Positions 48,729-57,108 of a DNA stretch of 64,000 nucleotides are shown piece by piece. The notes beneath the pieces are model-generated. The model saw nothing but the letters and a program-made list of their open reading frames with translations. It did no database searches and was not told where the DNA came from. Position numbers and translations under genes: made by a program. The stretch is from NCBI RefSeq assembly GCF_000426525.1, contig NZ_AUFN01000011.1:1-64000 (forward strand). The letters run 5' to 3'. The first letter of the stretch is position 1. Each line of letters begins with the position of its first letter. Source of the DNA: Nocardioides alkalitolerans DSM 16699. GTDB taxonomy: Bacteria > Actinomycetota > Actinomycetes > Propionibacteriales > Nocardioidaceae.

Positions 48729-49352
48729 TCACACCACCCCGGCGGCGCGGGCGGCCTCGCCGTACGCCACGGCAAGGCTCGCCACCGTCTCGTGCGCGTT
48801 CAGCCCGCTCGGGTTGGGCACCACCCACAGCTCGCTGGCGCCCCACGGCTCGGGCTGGCGGCCAGGCACCGCCTTCGGCAGCGAGAACGCGGTGCGGTAC
48901 GCCGTGATCCCCGCGACCGCGACCACCCGCGGCGCCTCGCGCTCGACGAGGGCCCGCAGCGCCGTACCCCCCTCGCGCAGCTCCTCGGTCGACAGCTCGG
49001 AGGCCTTCGCCGTCGCCCGCGGCGCCACGTTCGAGATGCCGATGCCCCGGGAGCGCAGGTGCCGGCGGTCGTCGTCGGTCATCCCGGCGGCGGGGTCGAT
49101 GCGCTGCGTGACGATCCCGGCCTCCAGCAGCGCCGGGTAGAACCGGTTGCCCGGGTAGGCGAAGTGGGTCTGCGTCGCCGCCGTCCACAACCCGGGGTTG
49201 ATGCCGACGAAGAGCAGGCGCAGGGGCGGGTCGCCCGCGCCGGGGAGCAGGTCCGGCACCCGGGCGTCCCGGAACGACTCGAGCTCGGCCCGGGTGAACC
49301 GGGTGGGCGTACGGCGCGGGGCGGGCTCGGCGGGCACAGGCGGGGCGGGCAC
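48729..49352 (-). CDS. mug: Mismatch-specific (G/U-type) DNA glycosylase, Mug family
   Basis: A 207-residue single-domain glycosylase of the uracil-DNA glycosylase superfamily. The catalytic motif LLFVGINPGLWTAATQTHFAYPGNRFYPAL has Asn in GINPG as in Mug/TDG, and the intercalation loop reads VVPNPSGLNAHET. Mug removes U, ethenocytosine and related bases opposite G. The N terminus (first 20 residues) is Pro-rich and variable; GTG 49352 (weak CAGGCT box 6 nt upstream) and GTG 49337 are both possible. Both flanks carry unusually long hairpins. Confidence 0.87.
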   Translation of the reverse strand: MPAPPVPAEPAPRRTPTRFTRAELESFRDARVPDLLPGAGDPPLRLLFVGINPGLWTAATQTHFAYPGNRFYPALLEAGIVTQRIDPAAGMTDDDRRHLRSRGIGISNVAPRATAKASELSTEELREGGTALRALVEREAPRVVAVAGITAYRTAFSLPKAVPGRQPEPWGASELWVVPNPSGLNAHETVASLAVAYGEAARAAGVV

Positions 49353-49394
49353 CGGTCGAGCCTGCCACAGCGGCCCACGCGGGCCGCCGACCCG

Positions 49395-49464
49395 TGTAAC
49401 GCGGTGTCCGAGTGACTGCACACGCGTCAGAACACGTGTGCAGTTGCCCGGACACCGCGTTACA
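49395..49464. other. Near-continuous ~29-bp stem in a divergent promoter region
   Basis: 16-bp perfect outer arms (49395-49410 and 49449-49464) continue, after one mismatch and two wobbles, into an inner 10-bp stem (49415-49424 and 49435-49444). Loop CGTCAGAACA. It lies between divergent mug and ABC genes, where a terminator is not expected. Confidence 0.65.
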
Positions 49465-49584
49465 ACCGGCCGGGCCGCCGCCACCCCACCCATGACATCT
49501 GTCATGCCGCGGCCCTGAGCCCCCCACACGAACCCGTGCGGCGGCGCACTGCCGCCGGGGCCCCGGGGCGGCCAGAGTGGAGCC

Positions 49585-50634
49585 ATGACCACGACGAGCA
49601 CCCCGGCCCGGGCCGATCGCCCCGCCGGCCCCGACCACGGCACCTCGCCGGCCACCACGCCCGGCCCCGCCGGCCCGCCCGACCCGGACGCCGCCATCTC
49701 GGTGCGCGGCCTGGTGCGTCGCTACGGCAGCGGCAAGGACGCCTTCGAGGCGGTCCGCGGCCTCGACCTCGACGTGCCGCGCGGCACGGTCACCGGCCTC
49801 CTCGGCACCAACGGCGCCGGCAAGACGTCCACCCTCGAGGTGATCGAGGGTCTCGCGCCGGCCACCCAGGGCACCGTGCAGGTGCTCGGCCACCACCCGA
49901 TCAAGGACCGGGCGACGGTCCGCCGCCGCACCGGCGTGCTCCTGCAGTCGACCGGCTTCCCCGGCGACCTCACCGTCGCCGAGACGGCGCGCATGTGGCA
50001 CTCCACGCTCTCCGACCCGCGTCCGGTCGACGAGGCGCTCGACATGCTCGACCTGCGCGGCCGCGCCAAGGTGAAGGTCAGCTCGCTCTCCGGCGGCGAG
50101 CGTCGTCGGCTCGACCTCGCCTGCACGCTGATGGGCCGTCCCGAGCTCGTGCTGCTCGACGAGCCGACGACGGGCCTCGACCCCGAGAGCCGCCGCGAGG
50201 TCTGGCGCCTGGTGCGCCGCCTGCGCGAGGCCGGTGCGACGGTCGTCATCACGACCCACTACCTCGACGAGGCCGAGGCGCTCGCCGACCGGCTCGAGAT
50301 CATGCACGCCGGTCGCATCGTGCGCAGCGGCACGGCGGGCGAGATCGCCGAGGGCCACCCGTCCACCATCACGTTCGACCGCCTCGAGCGGGCGCTGCCC
50401 GACCTCGCGGGCGGCCAGGTCGACCAGTCCACCCTCGGCGACCCCCGCACGGTCGTCGAGACGGTCGACCTGCAGACCACCCTCACCGCGCTCCTCGACT
50501 GGGCGCGCGCCGAGCGGGTGCGCATCGACGGCCTGGACGCCCGCACCGCGAGCCTCGAGTCCGTCTTCCTCTCCATCGCCGACGGCGCCGAGGCCGACAC
50601 CCGCCGTACCGAGCCCACCTCGAAGGGAGCCTGA
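49585..50634 (+). CDS. ABC-2 type exporter ATP-binding protein (DrrA-like)
   Basis: A 349-residue ATPase: Walker A GLLGTNGAGKTSTLEVIEG at about residue 75, Q loop GVLLQSTGFPGDLTVAE, signature SSLSGGERRRLDLACTL, Walker B PELVLLDEPTTGLDPE and H loop TTHYLDEAEALADR. The C-terminal 80 residues form the extra domain of drug- and lipid-exporting ABC-2 systems. A Pro/Ala-rich N-terminal 40 residues precede it. It pairs with the permease 3 nt downstream; the two-component system that follows probably controls both. The substrate is unknown (antibiotic or membrane lipid). Confidence 0.9.
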   Translation: MTTTSTPARADRPAGPDHGTSPATTPGPAGPPDPDAAISVRGLVRRYGSGKDAFEAVRGLDLDVPRGTVTGLLGTNGAGKTSTLEVIEGLAPATQGTVQVLGHHPIKDRATVRRRTGVLLQSTGFPGDLTVAETARMWHSTLSDPRPVDEALDMLDLRGRAKVKVSSLSGGERRRLDLACTLMGRPELVLLDEPTTGLDPESRREVWRLVRRLREAGATVVITTHYLDEAEALADRLEIMHAGRIVRSGTAGEIAEGHPSTITFDRLERALPDLAGGQVDQSTLGDPRTVVETVDLQTTLTALLDWARAERVRIDGLDARTASLESVFLSIADGAEADTRRTEPTSKGA

Positions 50635-50637
50635 CCC

Positions 50638-51462
50638 ATGAGCGCCACCACCACCGCCCCGGTCGACCTCACCCCCGCCGGCGGCGGCACGTCCGGAGCC
50701 TCCGGCCCGTCGCTGCGCCGCGTCGTGGGCCTCGCCCGCGCCAACACGATCCTGCTGACCCGCAACAAGATGACGCTGGCCTACGCGCTCGTGTTCCCGC
50801 TGACCCCCCTGCTGCTGCTCCTCGCCTCCGACCGGGGCGACGTGACGGCGGGCATCGGCAGCGTCACGAACGTGCTGATGCTCGGCGCCCTCTTCCCCGT
50901 CTACTACAACCTGCTCTCGATGGTCGTCACCCGGCGCGACGAGCTGGTGCTGAAGCGCCTGCGCACGGGGGAGTCGCGCGACGGCGAGCTGCTGGTCTCG
51001 ATGGCGCTGCCCGGCCTCGTGGTGTTCGCCGCGCTGTCGGTCCTCGCCATCGGGGTCTCGTCCGCCCTGGGCCAGCCCCTGCCGAGCAACCCGGTGCTGG
51101 TCGTCGCGACCGTGCTGCTCACCGCGGTGACCTTCGCCGGGCTCGCCTTCTGGACCGCGGCGTGGACCCGGAACGCCGAGGCCGCCCAGCTGACCTCGAT
51201 GCCGGTCATCCTCCTCGCCGTCATCGGCAGCCTGCGGGCCGTCCTGCCCGAGGCGACCCACCGCTACCTCGACCTCACGCCCGGCGCGGCCCTCGACCTG
51301 CTGTCGCGGATCGCCTGGTTCGGGCAGGACCAGGACGGCGCCGCCCTCTCCTTCGCCGACAGCTTCGCCGCCGCGGGCCAGCCCCTCGCCGTCCTGCTGG
51401 GCTGGACCGTGCTCGCCGGAGTGCTCGTGCGCCGGAGCATGCGGTGGGAGCCCCGCGTCTGA
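50638..51462 (+). CDS. ABC-2 type transporter permease
   Basis: A 274-residue membrane protein with six hydrophobic helices. A cytoplasmic N terminus (RVVGLARANTILLTRNKMTLAYALVFPLTPLLLLL) is typical of ABC2_membrane_3/DrrB-like permeases, and a loop reads YYNLLSMVVTRRDELVLKRLRTGESRD, the usual coupling helix. It forms the membrane part of the exporter with the preceding ATPase. The genes are 3 nt apart. The following kinase gene begins 157 nt later and may also be reached by read-through. Confidence 0.88.
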   Translation: MSATTTAPVDLTPAGGGTSGASGPSLRRVVGLARANTILLTRNKMTLAYALVFPLTPLLLLLASDRGDVTAGIGSVTNVLMLGALFPVYYNLLSMVVTRRDELVLKRLRTGESRDGELLVSMALPGLVVFAALSVLAIGVSSALGQPLPSNPVLVVATVLLTAVTFAGLAFWTAAWTRNAEAAQLTSMPVILLAVIGSLRAVLPEATHRYLDLTPGAALDLLSRIAWFGQDQDGAALSFADSFAAAGQPLAVLLGWTVLAGVLVRRSMRWEPRV

Positions 51463-51619
51463 CCCCCACGGCTCCTCGCCACCTCGGCACCGCCCCGCCC
51501 CGCACCGACGTCCACCGTCGGTGCGGGGTGAGAGGCTGTCGCTCCGGGCCGGGGCCGACCGCCCCACCGACCGCACCGACCGCCACACGACCACAGCTCA
51601 CGACGACGGGAGGCACGCG

Positions 51620-52846
51620 ATGCGCCGCTGGGACGTGTTCTGGACGAGCCGCTCGCAGGCCGACCGCGTCGAGCTCTACACCCGCTGGTCGCTCTACCTG
51701 CTGATCTGGTGGATGGCGGTCGCGGTGCTCGGTTGGGCGCCGGAAGCGCTCGAGGACCAGCGCGTGGCCGTCTCGATCCTCGTCGTGGGTGTCCTCCTCG
51801 CCGGCGCCACGACCGACGCCCTGCGGCGGGTGATGACGGCCTACCCCGACGTGGACGTCGCCGACCCCGGCCTGCGCCGCAGCGTGATCGCGGTCGTCGT
51901 GGTGGCGGCCGCGGGTCTCGGCGCCTCGCTCCTGCTGCCCACCGAGGGGCGCTCGGGCGTGCTGGCCCTCGTGCTCTCGACCACCGCGTGGGCCGTCGGG
52001 GCCGTGCGGCCGCGCTGGGTGGCGTACGGCGTGCCGCTCGCCGCCGCGGCGGCGGGGCTGGCGCTCCTCGGCGAGGTCCGTCCGGTGGCCGTGTTCCTCG
52101 GCGTCCACTTCTTCTTCGTCTTCACCCTCCGCACCTCGCTGTGGGTGCTCGGGGTGGTGCGCGAGCTGGACGTCGCGAAGACGGCGCAGAGCGACCTCGC
52201 GGTCGCCGAGGAGCGGCTCCGGTTCTCCCGCGACGTGCACGACGTGCTCGGCCGCCACCTCTCCACCATCGCGGTGCGCTCCGAGCTCGCCGCCACGCTC
52301 GCCGACCGCGGCGACCCCCGGGCCGTCGAGGCGATGCTCGAGGTGCGGGGCTCCGCCCACGAGGCGCTGCGCGAGGCCCGGGCGCTGGCGCGGGGCTACC
52401 GCCGTACGGACTTCCCCACCGAGGTCGAGGGCGCCCGCTCGCTGCTGTCGTCGGCGGGCATCGGCGCCGTCGTCGAGGTCGACGACCTGCCGGAGCAGTG
52501 GCACGAGCCCGCCGCCTGGATCGTGCGGGAGGCCACCACCAACGTGCTGCGCCACTCGCGGGCGACGACGGTCGAGATCACCTACGAGGCCCGGACGGGC
52601 GGCCGCGGCGTCCTCACCGTGCGCAACGACGGCGCGGACCCGGGCACGGAGGACGGCACCGGCACGGGGCTGCTGGGGCTGCGCGAGCGGCTCGACCCGC
52701 TGGGCGTGCACCTCGACGTACGACGCGACGAGGGCACGTTCGCGCTCGTCGCCCACCTCGGCGCCGCCCCCGCCGCCGCGCCGACCGCCGCGGCACCCAC
52801 CGCCGCACCTTCCGTCCCGCCGACCACGATCGAGGAGGACGCATGA
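51620..52846 (+). CDS. Membrane sensor histidine kinase (DesK/LiaS-like)
   Basis: A 408-residue kinase with five or six membrane helices in the first 185 residues and almost no extracellular loops, as in intramembrane-sensing kinases. HisKA_3 carries His207 in RFSRDVHDVLGRHLSTIAV. The catalytic domain has WIVREATTNVLRHSRA (N box), LTVRNDGADPG and GTGTGLLGLRERLDPLG. The last 25 residues are Ala/Pro-rich. ATG 51620 follows GGGAGG. It overlaps the response regulator by ATGA. Next to an ABC-2 exporter, it probably senses the exporter's substrate or membrane stress. Confidence 0.88.
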   Translation: MRRWDVFWTSRSQADRVELYTRWSLYLLIWWMAVAVLGWAPEALEDQRVAVSILVVGVLLAGATTDALRRVMTAYPDVDVADPGLRRSVIAVVVVAAAGLGASLLLPTEGRSGVLALVLSTTAWAVGAVRPRWVAYGVPLAAAAAGLALLGEVRPVAVFLGVHFFFVFTLRTSLWVLGVVRELDVAKTAQSDLAVAEERLRFSRDVHDVLGRHLSTIAVRSELAATLADRGDPRAVEAMLEVRGSAHEALREARALARGYRRTDFPTEVEGARSLLSSAGIGAVVEVDDLPEQWHEPAAWIVREATTNVLRHSRATTVEITYEARTGGRGVLTVRNDGADPGTEDGTGTGLLGLRERLDPLGVHLDVRRDEGTFALVAHLGAAPAAAPTAAAPTAAPSVPPTTIEEDA

Positions 52847-53466
52847 CCATCCGGGTGCTGCTCGCCGACGACGAGAACCTGATCCGCGAGGCGCTCGCGC
52901 AGATGCTGGCGCTGGAGGACGACCTCGAGATCGTCGCCCAGGCCGCGAGCGGCGACGAGGCGCTCGCGGTCGCGCTCAAGGTGCGTCCCGACGTGGCGGT
53001 GCTCGACCTGCAGATGCCGGGGCGCCACGGCGAGGGCCTGGACGGCATCGGGGTGGCCGAGGAGATCGCCGCGCGCCTCGACGGCTGCGGCTGCATCATC
53101 GTGACCAGCCACGGGCGGCCCGGGCACCTCAAGCGGGCCCTGGCGGTGGGCGTGCGCGGGTTCCTGCCGAAGACGACGTCGGCCGCGATCCTGGCCGAGG
53201 TGGTGCGCAAGGTGCACGACGGTGGCCGCCACGTCGACCCCGAGCTGGCCGCCGAGGCCATCGGGGCCGGCGACAGCCCCCTGACCCCCCGCGAGGCCGA
53301 CGTGCTCGAGCTCGCCGTCGACGGCGCCCCCGTCGACGAGATCGCCCGCCGCGCCTCGCTGTCGCCCGGCACGGTGCGCAACTACCTCTCCAGCGCCGTC
53401 AGCAAGCTCGGCGCCGCCAACCGCCACGACGCCTGCGCCACCGCGCGCCGCATGGGCTGGATCTGA
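52843..53466 (+). CDS. NarL/LuxR-type response regulator
   Basis: A 207-residue regulator. The receiver domain has Asp9-Asp10, the phosphorylated Asp55 in VLDLQMPG, Thr/Ser in IIVTSHG and Lys in GFLPKTTS. The C-terminal LuxR HTH has SPLTPREADVLELAVDGAPVDEIARRASLSPGTVRNYLSSAVSKLGAANR. It pairs with the overlapping kinase and is likely to control the upstream exporter operon, as in DesKR- and LiaRS-like systems. A hairpin ends the unit 5 nt after the stop. Confidence 0.92.
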   Translation: MTIRVLLADDENLIREALAQMLALEDDLEIVAQAASGDEALAVALKVRPDVAVLDLQMPGRHGEGLDGIGVAEEIAARLDGCGCIIVTSHGRPGHLKRALAVGVRGFLPKTTSAAILAEVVRKVHDGGRHVDPELAAEAIGAGDSPLTPREADVLELAVDGAPVDEIARRASLSPGTVRNYLSSAVSKLGAANRHDACATARRMGWI

Positions 53467-53470
53467 CCCT

Positions 53471-53500
53471 CGTACGGCGGGCGCCGGCCCCCGTCGTACG
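53471..53500 (+). terminator. Terminator hairpin after the response regulator
   Basis: CGTACGGCGG (53471-53480) pairs with CCGTCGTACG (53491-53500) with one mismatch, directly after the stop. Confidence 0.6.
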
Positions 53501-53551
53501 GTCGGCGCGACCTGCCGGCGAGCGACGGCGGGCGACGCGCGAGGAGGACCG

Positions 53552-54391
53552 GTGGTCGAGATGGGCGACGGGCAGCACGGGGCGGGCACGGAGGTGCACG
53601 TCGAGGAGCACGCCGACGGCGAGCTGCTCGTGGAGCGACGACCGGGGGTCGTGACCGCGACCTTCAACCGGCCGCACCGCATGAACGCGATGAGCCCCCC
53701 GATCTACGGCGCCCTCGACGCGCTCTGCACGTCGCTGCGCGAGGACGGCACGGTCCGGGTGCTCGTGCTCCGCGGCGCGGGCGGCCGCGCGTTCTCGGCC
53801 GGCAACGAGATCTCCACGTTCGTCGGCATGACGACCGGCGAGGAGGGCGTCGCCTACGAGGCCGGCGCCCGCCGCGTCATGCGGGGCCTCGCCGAGCTGC
53901 CCCAGGTGACGATCGCCGCGATCGACGGCGTCTGCGTCGGCGGCGGCCTCGCGGTCGCCACGTTCTGCGACCTGCGGGTGGCGACGCCGCAGTCGCGGTT
54001 CGGCTACCCGATCGCCCGCACCCTCGGCAACGTGCTGGCCGCCCCCATGCTCGACCGCTGCGCGGCGGTCTTCGGGGAGTCGCTGACGCGGGAGATGCTG
54101 CTCGCCTCCCGCCTCGTCGACGCCCCGCGGGCGTACGCCGTCGGCGCGCTGGCGGGGGTCTGCGAGAGCGACGAGCTCGACCCGTACGTCGACCGCCTCG
54201 TCGGCGGCATCGTGCGGGCCGCGCCCCTCACCATCGCGCTCACGAAGCAGCAGCTGCTGCGCCGCTCCGACGCGCTCGAGGCCTCGGCCGGTGACGACCT
54301 GCTGCTCGCCCGCGCCTACGGCAGCGCCGACTTCCGCGAGGGCGTGCGGGCCTTCGTCGCCGGGGAGAAGCCCCGGTTCACGGAGGCCTGA
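53552..54391 (+). CDS. Enoyl-CoA hydratase/isomerase family protein
   Basis: A 279-residue crotonase-fold enzyme. The N-terminal strand VVTATFNRPHRMNAMS, the oxyanion stretch GAGGRAFSAGNEISTFVG, IAAIDGVCVGGGLAVATFCDLRVAT (second oxyanion Gly) and PIARTLGN are visible. The usual catalytic Glu position after GGG is not obvious: ARTLGNVLAAP replaces the common LxxxGGxxxL pattern, so hydratase activity is uncertain and another crotonase reaction is possible. GTG 53552 is preceded by GAGGAGG. It stands alone; no beta-oxidation partner is adjacent. Confidence 0.83.
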   Translation: MVEMGDGQHGAGTEVHVEEHADGELLVERRPGVVTATFNRPHRMNAMSPPIYGALDALCTSLREDGTVRVLVLRGAGGRAFSAGNEISTFVGMTTGEEGVAYEAGARRVMRGLAELPQVTIAAIDGVCVGGGLAVATFCDLRVATPQSRFGYPIARTLGNVLAAPMLDRCAAVFGESLTREMLLASRLVDAPRAYAVGALAGVCESDELDPYVDRLVGGIVRAAPLTIALTKQQLLRRSDALEASAGDDLLLARAYGSADFREGVRAFVAGEKPRFTEA

Positions 54392-54439
54392 GCCGGCCCG
54401 CCACCCGTCCCGCCCGCCCTGCTCCCCGCCGTACGTGGC

Positions 54440-55729
54440 TCAGCGCAGGTAGAGCGCGACGCCGTTGGCGATCGGCCGCAGCGACCCGTCGGAGGGCCGG
54501 TTGGCGACGCGGACCTTGCCCGCGACGTACGCGAGCATCGTGGTGGAGCCTCCGCCGTCCATGTTGATGGCCTCCTCGGCGCCCAGCAGCTGCGCGATGC
54601 CGGCCGCCTCGAGGTGCGTGGCGCCGCGGCTCATCGTCGACCGTCCGTCGATCACGACGAGGAAGAGCAGGTTGGCGTCGCGGTCGTAGGCGATGAACGT
54701 GCGGGGCGCCAGCGTGGTGTCGGCCCGGTTCGCGATCGCGCCGCCGCGCAGCAGCAGCCCGCTGCCGCCCACCACGAGCGCCGGGTTGCCGTTGACGCTG
54801 CTGCGCGGGGTCACGACGGTGCCGGGCGGCATCGTCAGCAGCTGGGCCACGGCGGCCCCGCGGCCCACGAGCACGTAGCCCCCGCGCGGCACGGAGCGCG
54901 TCACGGTCGGCGCGTTGAGCACCACCCGGCCGGTCGCGGCCACGACGACGGTGCGCATGTCGCGGTCGCCGCCGGTCACGCTGTCGGCGTTCACCGTCGC
55001 GCCCCAGCGGTCGCTGTAGACGCCCACGGAGTCGGCGGCCACGGTCGGGGTGTTGAGCCCGCTGACCCGGACGGACGGGAACTCGAGGATCCGGTTGTCG
55101 ACGGTGAGCGGGCCGATGCCGACCCGGCCGGCCGGGGTCATGAAGAACGCGTTGTTCCACCCCGTCGTGGGCGCCTGGAGCAGGCCACGGGTCGGGCTCT
55201 TGCTGATGCCACGGGCGGCGCCCGTGTCGTCGATGTCGAAGAAGTCGCCGTTGATCGCGGCGACGGTCTGCCCGGCCAGGGTCGTGAGCGGCGCCCGGGT
55301 GGTGGCGGCGGCGCTCGCGACGTGGTCGACCCGCACGCTCGTGCGCGAGAGGTTCACGGTGACGATGCGGCCGGTCATCAGGCCGCGGTCGTCACGCAGG
55401 CTGAAGGAGTGCAGCGCGACGCCCGTCGTGATCATCGTGCCGTTCGCGCGCCTGAAGGGCTGGTCGGCCGGGGTGGGCGCGGTGGTGGGCGGTGCGGTTG
55501 TGGGCGGTGCGGTGGTGGGCGGTGCGGTGGTGGGCGCGGCGGTCGGTGTGGCGGTGGGCGGCGGAGTGGCGGTTGGCGCGGCGGTGGGCGTGGCGGTCGT
55601 CGTCGCGGCCGTGCCGGGGGTGCCGACCGGGCCGGTGGGGGAGGGGACGGCCAGGGAGGGGGCCGCCGTGAGGGCGAGGGAGAGTGCGACGCCCGCGGCA
55701 CCTGCCGCGAGCGCCCGGGACGAGCGCAT
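54440..55729 (-). CDS. Secreted phosphodiester glycosidase (NAGPA) family protein
   Basis: A 429-residue exported protein: a signal peptide (RALAAGAAGVALSLALTAAPSLA), a Thr/Pro/Ala linker (about 30-88) built of the unit TTAPP repeated several times (tandem repeats in DNA near 55490-55545), and a NAGPA domain. The domain shows AAINGDFFDIDDTGAARG, VYSDRWGATVN and the C-terminal EEAINMDGGGSTTMLAYV. Bacterial NAGPA proteins bind or hydrolyse wall-related sugar phosphodiesters. Leaderless start (TACCGT 7 nt before ATG). Repeat number in the linker may vary between strains. Confidence 0.83.
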   Translation of the reverse strand: MRSSRALAAGAAGVALSLALTAAPSLAVPSPTGPVGTPGTAATTTATPTAAPTATPPPTATPTAAPTTAPPTTAPPTTAPPTTAPTPADQPFRRANGTMITTGVALHSFSLRDDRGLMTGRIVTVNLSRTSVRVDHVASAAATTRAPLTTLAGQTVAAINGDFFDIDDTGAARGISKSPTRGLLQAPTTGWNNAFFMTPAGRVGIGPLTVDNRILEFPSVRVSGLNTPTVAADSVGVYSDRWGATVNADSVTGGDRDMRTVVVAATGRVVLNAPTVTRSVPRGGYVLVGRGAAVAQLLTMPPGTVVTPRSSVNGNPALVVGGSGLLLRGGAIANRADTTLAPRTFIAYDRDANLLFLVVIDGRSTMSRGATHLEAAGIAQLLGAEEAINMDGGGSTTMLAYVAGKVRVANRPSDGSLRPIANGVALYLR

Positions 55730-55736
55730 GGCGGAA

Positions 55737-55742
55737 ACGGTA
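55737..55742 (-). promoter_or_regulatory. -10 element of a leaderless NAGPA-gene promoter
   Basis: TACCGT on the minus strand, 7 nt before the ATG at 55729. The divergent GT2 gene has TAGGAT at 55803-55808, 8 nt before its ATG. Confidence 0.5.
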
Positions 55743-55816
55743 GGGGAGCGCGGCGGGCGCGCACGGCGGAACGCCGAAGGTCGCGCCGGTGGTCGTGCGC
55801 CGTAGGATCGCCGCCG

Positions 55817-56869
55817 ATGGAGCCGACCTCACCGCCCCCGCCCGCCTCGCCGGACCCCACCGCCGCCCGCGCCCTGCCGCCCGTGTCGGTCGTCATGCCG
55901 GTGCTCGAGGAGGAGCCGTACCTCGAGGAGTCCGTCGAGCGGGTCCTGGCGCAGGAGTACGACGGGGAGGTCGAGGTCGTCCTCGCCGTCGGGCCCTCGA
56001 AGGACCGCACCGAGGCCATCGCGCAGCGCATCGCCGCCGGCGAGCCGCGGGTGCGCGTCGTACCGAACCCGACGGGCTTCACCCCGCACGCCCTCAACGC
56101 GGCGCTGGCGGCGTCGAGCCACCCGTACGTCGTGCGCGTCGACGCCCACGGCTTCCTGCCGGCGGGCTACCTGCGCCGGGTCGTCGAGCTGCTGGAGACC
56201 ACGGGCGCCGCGAACGTCGGCGGCCGCATGCAGGTCGAGGGCGAGGACGACTTCGGTCGCGCCGTCGCCGTCGCGATGAGCTCGCGGCTGGGCATCGGCG
56301 GCTCGAAGTTCCACGTCGGGGGCGAGCCGGGCCCGGCGCAGACCGTCTACCTCGGCGCGTTCCGCCGCGAGGTCGTCGAGCGTCTCGGCGGGTTCGACGA
56401 GCACTACCGGCGTGCGCAGGACTGGGAGCTGAATTACCGGATCCGGGCCGCCGGCGAGACGATCTGGTTCGACCCCGACCTGGCCGTCACCTACCGTCCC
56501 CGCCGCACGCTGAAGGCGCTCGTGAAGCAGTTCCACGGCTCGGGCCGCTGGCGGCGCCAGGTGGTCGACCACCACCCCGACACCGCCTCGGTGCGCTACC
56601 TCGCGCCGCCCGTGGTCACCGCCCTGGTCGCGGGCGGCCTCACCGCCGGCGTCGTCGGCCGCGCCACCGGACTGCGCACGCTCGAGGCGGGCTGGCTGCT
56701 CCCGGCGGGGTACGTCGCCGCGGTCGCCGCCGCCTCCCTGCCCGAGGGCCGCGACCTCTCGCCCCGCGCCCGCGCCTGGCTGCCCGTCGTCGTCGCCGCC
56801 ATGCACCTCAGCTGGGGCTCGGGCTTCCTGCGCAACGTCGCCCCCGAGGAGCGCGTGCCCCGGGGGTGA
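55817..56869 (+). CDS. Glycosyltransferase family 2 (ExoA-like)
   Basis: A 350-residue inverting glycosyltransferase. The GT-A domain begins VSVVMPVLEEEPYLEESVERVLAQEY, with the nucleotide-binding VRVDAHGFLPAGYL (DxD-type Asp) and GAFRREVVERLGGFDEHYRRAQDWELNYRIR (acceptor and base region, ED-like motif QDWE). The last 80 residues contain two or three hydrophobic helices. ExoA-like enzymes extend exopolysaccharide units on a lipid carrier at the membrane. It may work with the polysaccharide ABC exporter at 58-60 kb. Leaderless start behind TAGGAT. Confidence 0.86.
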   Translation: MEPTSPPPPASPDPTAARALPPVSVVMPVLEEEPYLEESVERVLAQEYDGEVEVVLAVGPSKDRTEAIAQRIAAGEPRVRVVPNPTGFTPHALNAALAASSHPYVVRVDAHGFLPAGYLRRVVELLETTGAANVGGRMQVEGEDDFGRAVAVAMSSRLGIGGSKFHVGGEPGPAQTVYLGAFRREVVERLGGFDEHYRRAQDWELNYRIRAAGETIWFDPDLAVTYRPRRTLKALVKQFHGSGRWRRQVVDHHPDTASVRYLAPPVVTALVAGGLTAGVVGRATGLRTLEAGWLLPAGYVAAVAAASLPEGRDLSPRARAWLPVVVAAMHLSWGSGFLRNVAPEERVPRG

Positions 56870-56902
56870 GGCTCCGCCAGGTAGGGGTGGCAGGCGCGCG
56901 CG

Positions 56903-56937
56903 GGCGGCAGTTTCGCCGCTCGAGCGGTTAAACCGCC
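56903..56937. repeat. Left copy of 35-bp inverted palindromic repeat
   Basis: A 35-nt palindromic sequence centred on CTCGAG. It is the exact reverse complement of 58151-58185, and the two bracket the AbiEi-like gene. A 13-nt direct repeat TTGCGCCCTGAAT lies just inside each copy (56941-56953 and 58124-58136). It also sits 33 nt after the GT2 stop and may act as its terminator. Confidence 0.8.
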
Positions 56938-57108
56938 GCTTTGCGCCCTGAATATGGAGCGCACGGTGCCAGGTTGCTGCGCAAGGTTGCCTGACGCTTC
57001 AACCCAGCCCGGGCCGGGATCTGTCCCCAGCCCCCGTCCGCCGGGTTTGTCTCCACACGACGGCGCCGTGCCGCGGGGGTGACGGCTCCCCGCGGGCATC
57101 GTGAGGAC

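Noticed and set aside
49585..53466. Natural-product gene cluster
   Set aside because: An ABC-2 exporter with a two-component system is common outside such clusters and no biosynthetic enzymes lie nearby.
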